Below are positions 31,854 to 35,183 of a stretch of DNA of 35,183 nt, piece after piece. The DNA comes from SIG223 sp964442785 (GTDB lineage: Bacteria > Bacillota_I > Bacilli_A > RFN20 > DUOF01). Under the pieces are notes generated by a model, which saw only the letters and a program-made list of their open reading frames with translations, ran no database searches and had not been told where the DNA came from. The stretch is from assembly GCA_964442785.1 (NCBI GenBank), contig CAYTZW010000012.1, forward strand, positions 1 to 35,183, read 5' to 3'. A program made the position numbers and the translations under genes. The first letter of the stretch is position 1; every line of letters starts with the position of its first letter.

Positions 31854-34799
31854 GTTTGAGAGTAGTGTAATTTAAAGCATATAAGGTACATCAACTTTTC
31901 CTATTTGATTTATAGTGAGGTTTGAGAGTAGTGTAATTTAAAGCATATAAGGTACAAGAATATAGTTATTACAATGGAACAATTGGTTTGAGAGTAGTGT
32001 AATTTAAAGCATATAAGGTACTAACAATCATCGCCATTCTTATTTAAACCAGTTTGAGAGTAGTGTAATTTAAAGCATATAAGGTACGTATTTGTTAATT
32101 GAACATCACCAATTATAGTTTGAGAGTAGTGTAATTTAAAGCATATAAGGTACAACATCATCTGTTATAGTTAACAACTTCTTGTTTGAGAGTAGTGTAA
32201 TTTAAAGCATATAAGGTACTAATTTTATAAGTTCCTGCAGTGGAAGGAAGTTTGAGAGTAGTGTAATTTAAAGCATATAAGGTACTCTAGTGCTATTAAA
32301 TAATGTGTTAACTGAGTTTGAGAGTAGTGTAATTTAAAGCATATAAGGTACGGTAGCTACATACGGCGAATATATGAGTTTGTTTGAGAGTAGTGTAATT
32401 TAAAGCATATAAGGTACTTTCATTTAATTTAGTAGCGTTCATTATCAGTTTGAGAGTAGTGTAATTTAAAGCATATAAGGTACCATATTTAAAGGTTTGC
32501 ATAAAACCACCCTGTTTGAGAGTAGTGTAATTTAAAGCATATAAGGTACAAGGGGAAAGTGTAAGAATAATGTTAAGTGTGTTTGAGAGTAGTGTAATTT
32601 AAAGCATATAAGGTACCGGAATATCTAACGTTAGAGGTACGATTGCGTTTGAGAGTAGTGTAATTTAAAGCATATAAGGTACGTAGAAATAAAAAAGAGA
32701 GATATAGAGGAATGTTTGAGAGTAGTGTAATTTAAAGCATATAAGGTACTTAAAGGAAAAGCATATATTAATAATTCTATGTTTGAGAGTAGTGTAATTT
32801 AAAGCATATAAGGTACTAGATTAGTGGGAGAGTTGGATGAAGACCAGTTTGAGAGTAGTGTAATTTAAAGCATATAAGGTACAAACATTTCTCTTAATAT
32901 AGGTTCTGCATTGTTTGAGAGTAGTGTAATTTAAAGCATATAAGGTACCTTCTTTGGTGCAATTCTCTAAGATTGATAGTTTGAGAGTAGTGTAATTTAA
33001 AGCATATAAGGTACAGGTGCGGAACCATAATCATGATAGCAACCGTTTGAGAGTAGTGTAATTTAAAGCATATAAGGTACTGGGAAAGCAGTAACAAACG
33101 GGCAATCTAAGTTTGAGAGTAGTGTAATTTAAAGCATATAAGGTACGGCTATTTACAATTACAGGTTGTATTTGGAGTTTGAGAGTAGTGTAATTTAAAG
33201 CATATAAGGTACCCTGAATTTATAACTTCACTTGATTTCAATGTTTGAGAGTAGTGTAATTTAAAGCATATAAGGTACCAGCATTAAACGTATATGTTAA
33301 CGAGGTTAGTTTGAGAGTAGTGTAATTTAAAGCATATAAGGTACAAAGTACTGCCCCTCTTGAGGAAAATGTAAGTTTGAGAGTAGTGTAATTTAAAGCA
33401 TATAAGGTACTATAATATTTTTTTGATTTATAGTGGACTAGTTTGAGAGTAGTGTAATTTAAAGCATATAAGGTACTATAGATTTCTTTGAAGATTGGCA
33501 TTATTCGTTTGAGAGTAGTGTAATTTAAAGCATATAAGGTACCCTCTTTTAAATTTACGAACTCTTTTACCCGTTTGAGAGTAGTGTAATTTAAAGCATA
33601 TAAGGTACTGACAATTTACGGGACATCAAAAAAGAAGAAGTTTGAGAGTAGTGTAATTTAAAGCATATAAGGTACTAATAATTCATCTATTGTTTTATTA
33701 CTTTCTGTTTGAGAGTAGTGTAATTTAAAGCATATAAGGTACTGATGTATTGGTAGGTGGGGTATTACCTAAGTTTGAGAGTAGTGTAATTTAAAGCATA
33801 TAAGGTACTTCTGGAAATTGGCAAATACGCCAGGAGTTGTTTGAGAGTAGTGTAATTTAAAGCATATAAGGTACGTAGACCCTGTAGAACTAATGGGATG
33901 GTCAGTTTGAGAGTAGTGTAATTTAAAGCATATAAGGTACTGCCAAAGGCGAAAAACTCATCTCGATTATCGTTTGAGAGTAGTGTAATTTAAAGCATAT
34001 AAGGTACACAACATCCCAAGGATATAATCTTCCATTAGTTTGAGAGTAGTGTAATTTAAAGCATATAAGGTACGAATTAATTGATAATCCCAGTCTTCTT
34101 TCAGTTTGAGAGTAGTGTAATTTAAAGCATATAAGGTACATTGACAGTGTAAAATTATGGTAGTATAATGTTTGAGAGTAGTGTAATTTAAAGCATATAA
34201 GGTACTGTTCAGGACCTGTAATGACAGGTGCGTCTGTTTGAGAGTAGTGTAATTTAAAGCATATAAGGTACTTTCAGCGTTGTCAGGTGTTACAACTTGT
34301 GGTTTGAGAGTAGTGTAATTTAAAGCATATAAGGTACAAGGCCTTACAAAATCAAGAGTATGTTTGGGTTTGAGAGTAGTGTAATTTAAAGCATATAAGG
34401 TACGGTCCTATATCTTCATTGTCTGACTTAATTGTTTGAGAGTAGTGTAATTTAAAGCATATAAGGTACTCCCACAAACATAATATTTATTATTTTTTAG
34501 TTTGAGAGTAGTGTAATTTAAAGCATATAAGGTACAAAAACAATTTTTTAAAGCTCGACAAATTAGTTTGAGAGTAGTGTAATTTAAAGCATATAAGGTA
34601 CTTTACCTTTAAATGCTACTTCTTCAATTCCGTTTGAGAGTAGTGTAATTTAAAGCATATAAGGTACTTTTTGAAAGAAGAATTGCCAAAGTTCTACGTT
34701 TGAGAGTAGTGTAATTTAAAGCATATAAGGTACATTATTACTATTTGTTAAAGGTTCAATTTCGTTTGAGAGTAGTGTAATTTAAAGCATATAAGGTAC
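31854..34799 (+). CRISPR. Type II-A CRISPR array, 45 repeats and 44 spacers
   Basis: The repeat is 36 bp, beginning GTTTGAGAGTAGTG and ending CATATAAGGTAC. I counted 45 copies at starts 31854, 31920, 31986 and so on to 34764. All copies I read are identical, including the first and last. Spacers are 30 bp, except six of 31 bp (numbers 11, 13, 14, 27, 28 and 32). I saw no duplicate spacers. The leader end is at the csn2 side, so spacer 1 is the newest. The short frames that repeat YALNYTTLK or YLICFKLHYSQT on the minus strand are translations of the repeat and not genes. Confidence 0.99.
34141..34169 (+). promoter_or_regulatory. Consensus promoter inside spacer 35
   Basis: Spacer 35 (34140-34169) contains TTGACA (34141-34146), a 17-base gap and TATAAT (34164-34169), both boxes perfect. 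It points in the array direction. A transcript would begin inside repeat 36 and cover spacers 36-44. It was presumably acquired from a foreign promoter. Confidence 0.6.
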
Positions 34800-34837
34800 T
34801 TGTTTTGAATTCTAAAGTTTAAAAAGTTAAATACTAA

Positions 34838-34917
34838 AATAAAAAACTCAACAATAAATAATTGTTGAGTTACTCCATCCCTGTTAAAGGATACCAGCCA
34901 CTATTTTCATAGGCACT
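34838..34917 (-). ncRNA. Predicted structured small RNA at the distal end of the array
   Basis: On the minus strand a strong promoter is followed by about 80 bases that fold into three hairpins. The first is GCC-UAU-GAAA-AUA-(GU)-GGC. The second is AUCCU / GGGAU around a six-base loop (34881-34892 region). The third is a terminator, AACTCAACAAT / ATTGTTGAGTT (34845-34855 and 34861-34871), followed by T-rich sequence. It would be transcribed toward the array and stop about 40 bases before the last repeat. It has no convincing match to the repeat or the tracrRNA and no coding frame longer than eight codons from its ATG. Function unknown. Confidence 0.5.
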
Positions 34918-34923
34918 ATAGTA

Positions 34924-34952
34924 ATAATATCATTTTTTAAAGTATTAATCAA
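34924..34952 (-). promoter_or_regulatory. Promoter of the distal small RNA
   Basis: Minus-strand TTGATT (34947-34952), 17-base spacer ending in TGA, then TATTAT (34924-34929): an extended -10 promoter. The expected start, about 34917, coincides with the first stem of the predicted RNA. Confidence 0.55.
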
Positions 34953-35183
34953 CAATTTATTTATTATCAATAAAAAAGGTAGAAAAATAATATAGTAAAG
35001 ATTGTTTTACAAAAAAAGTCATTAAAACTATGTGTTTTTTACTAGAAAGCTACTTGCCTTCTTAATTGAGTTTTTTTGTCAAAAATAAAGATTAAAATAT
35101 ATGCAAAATAAGGTTCTTTAAATTTTCTGGGGTTTTTGGGGGTCGGTGATGAAATCAAAATCACTGGCACCTGTGGGGTCGAG
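34953..35183. other. Non-coding right end with a composition change
   Basis: To about 35128 the sequence is very A/T-rich and no gene is seen. A seven-bp hairpin (AGAAGGC / GCUUUCU on the minus strand) lies near 35045-35065. The last ~55 bases are about half G+C by hand count, unlike the rest of the window. Two short frames touch the edge: a plus-strand one that could start MKSKSLAPVG at 35149, and a minus-strand one ending in FDFITDPQKPQKI at about 35121. Neither can be judged from so little sequence. Confidence 0.3.

Noticed and set aside
32308..34141. Minus-strand frames in the array with repeated YALNYTTLK or YLICFKLHYSQT
   Set aside because: They are translations of the CRISPR repeat; the 66-bp period keeps the frame open.
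34838..34917. Second tracrRNA or scaRNA
   Set aside because: There is no stretch complementary to the repeat beyond a few bases with a bulge, so I keep it as an unclassified RNA.
24919..34952. CRISPR locus as an element integrated at tRNA-Ser
   Set aside because: I found no copy of the tRNA 3' end downstream and no integrase gene, so there is no support beyond proximity.

Overview
The window is low-G+C DNA with strong Shine-Dalgarno sites, a DnaI/DnaB-type primosome, DnaE- and PolA-type polymerases and the standard genetic code (TGA is used as a stop, TGG for Trp). This fits a Bacillota lineage close to Bacilli, Erysipelotrichia or gut relatives of the Mollicutes. A compact DnaE and the absence of coaE and nrdR between mutM and dnaB hint at a streamlined genome. 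The taxonomic call is inference from gene content only.

Left part (1-9150). A truncated AAA/DUF4143 ATPase runs off the left edge; four tandem 23-bp iteron-like repeats lie over its promoter. Next come a HEPN-like protein and tRNA-Leu(CAA). A leftward cluster (6666 down to 2363) encodes an SPFH/zinc-ribbon protein and a TFIIB-type zinc-ribbon membrane protein (YdjI/YdjG-like, envelope-stress style), three small membrane proteins and a ZIP metal transporter whose ribosome site lies inside a terminator-like hairpin. Rightward, a PHP phosphoesterase is coupled to a radical SAM/SPASM protein. A TetR regulator is divergent from a 999-aa MMPL/RND exporter, with two copies of an ACACGTGT-centred operator in between.

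Middle (12.4-25.4 kb). A replication/repair block: dnaE-polA-mutM, then dnaB-dnaI from its own promoter. Leftward are a secreted/anchored surface protein, a small membrane protein and an RluA-family pseudouridine synthase. Rightward are two related membrane proteins with C-terminal zinc ribbons, tRNA-Ser(GGA) and a DUF1653 protein.

Right part (25.6-34.9 kb). A complete type II-A CRISPR-Cas locus: divergent tracrRNA, cas9 (catalytic residues intact, PAM-reading residues unlike SpCas9), cas1, cas2, short csn2, a leader ending in ATTTGAG, and an array of 45 identical 36-bp repeats with 44 spacers. Cas9, guided by crRNA:tracrRNA, would cut matching DNA; Cas1-Cas2-Csn2 with Cas9 would add spacers at the leader end. 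Four points stand out: the tracrRNA -35 box lies between the cas9 ribosome site and start codon; each repeat contains a promoter-like pair of boxes; one spacer contains a perfect consensus promoter; and a predicted structured RNA with its own promoter and terminator is transcribed toward the distal end of the array. The last ~55 bases are much richer in G+C and may begin a different segment.
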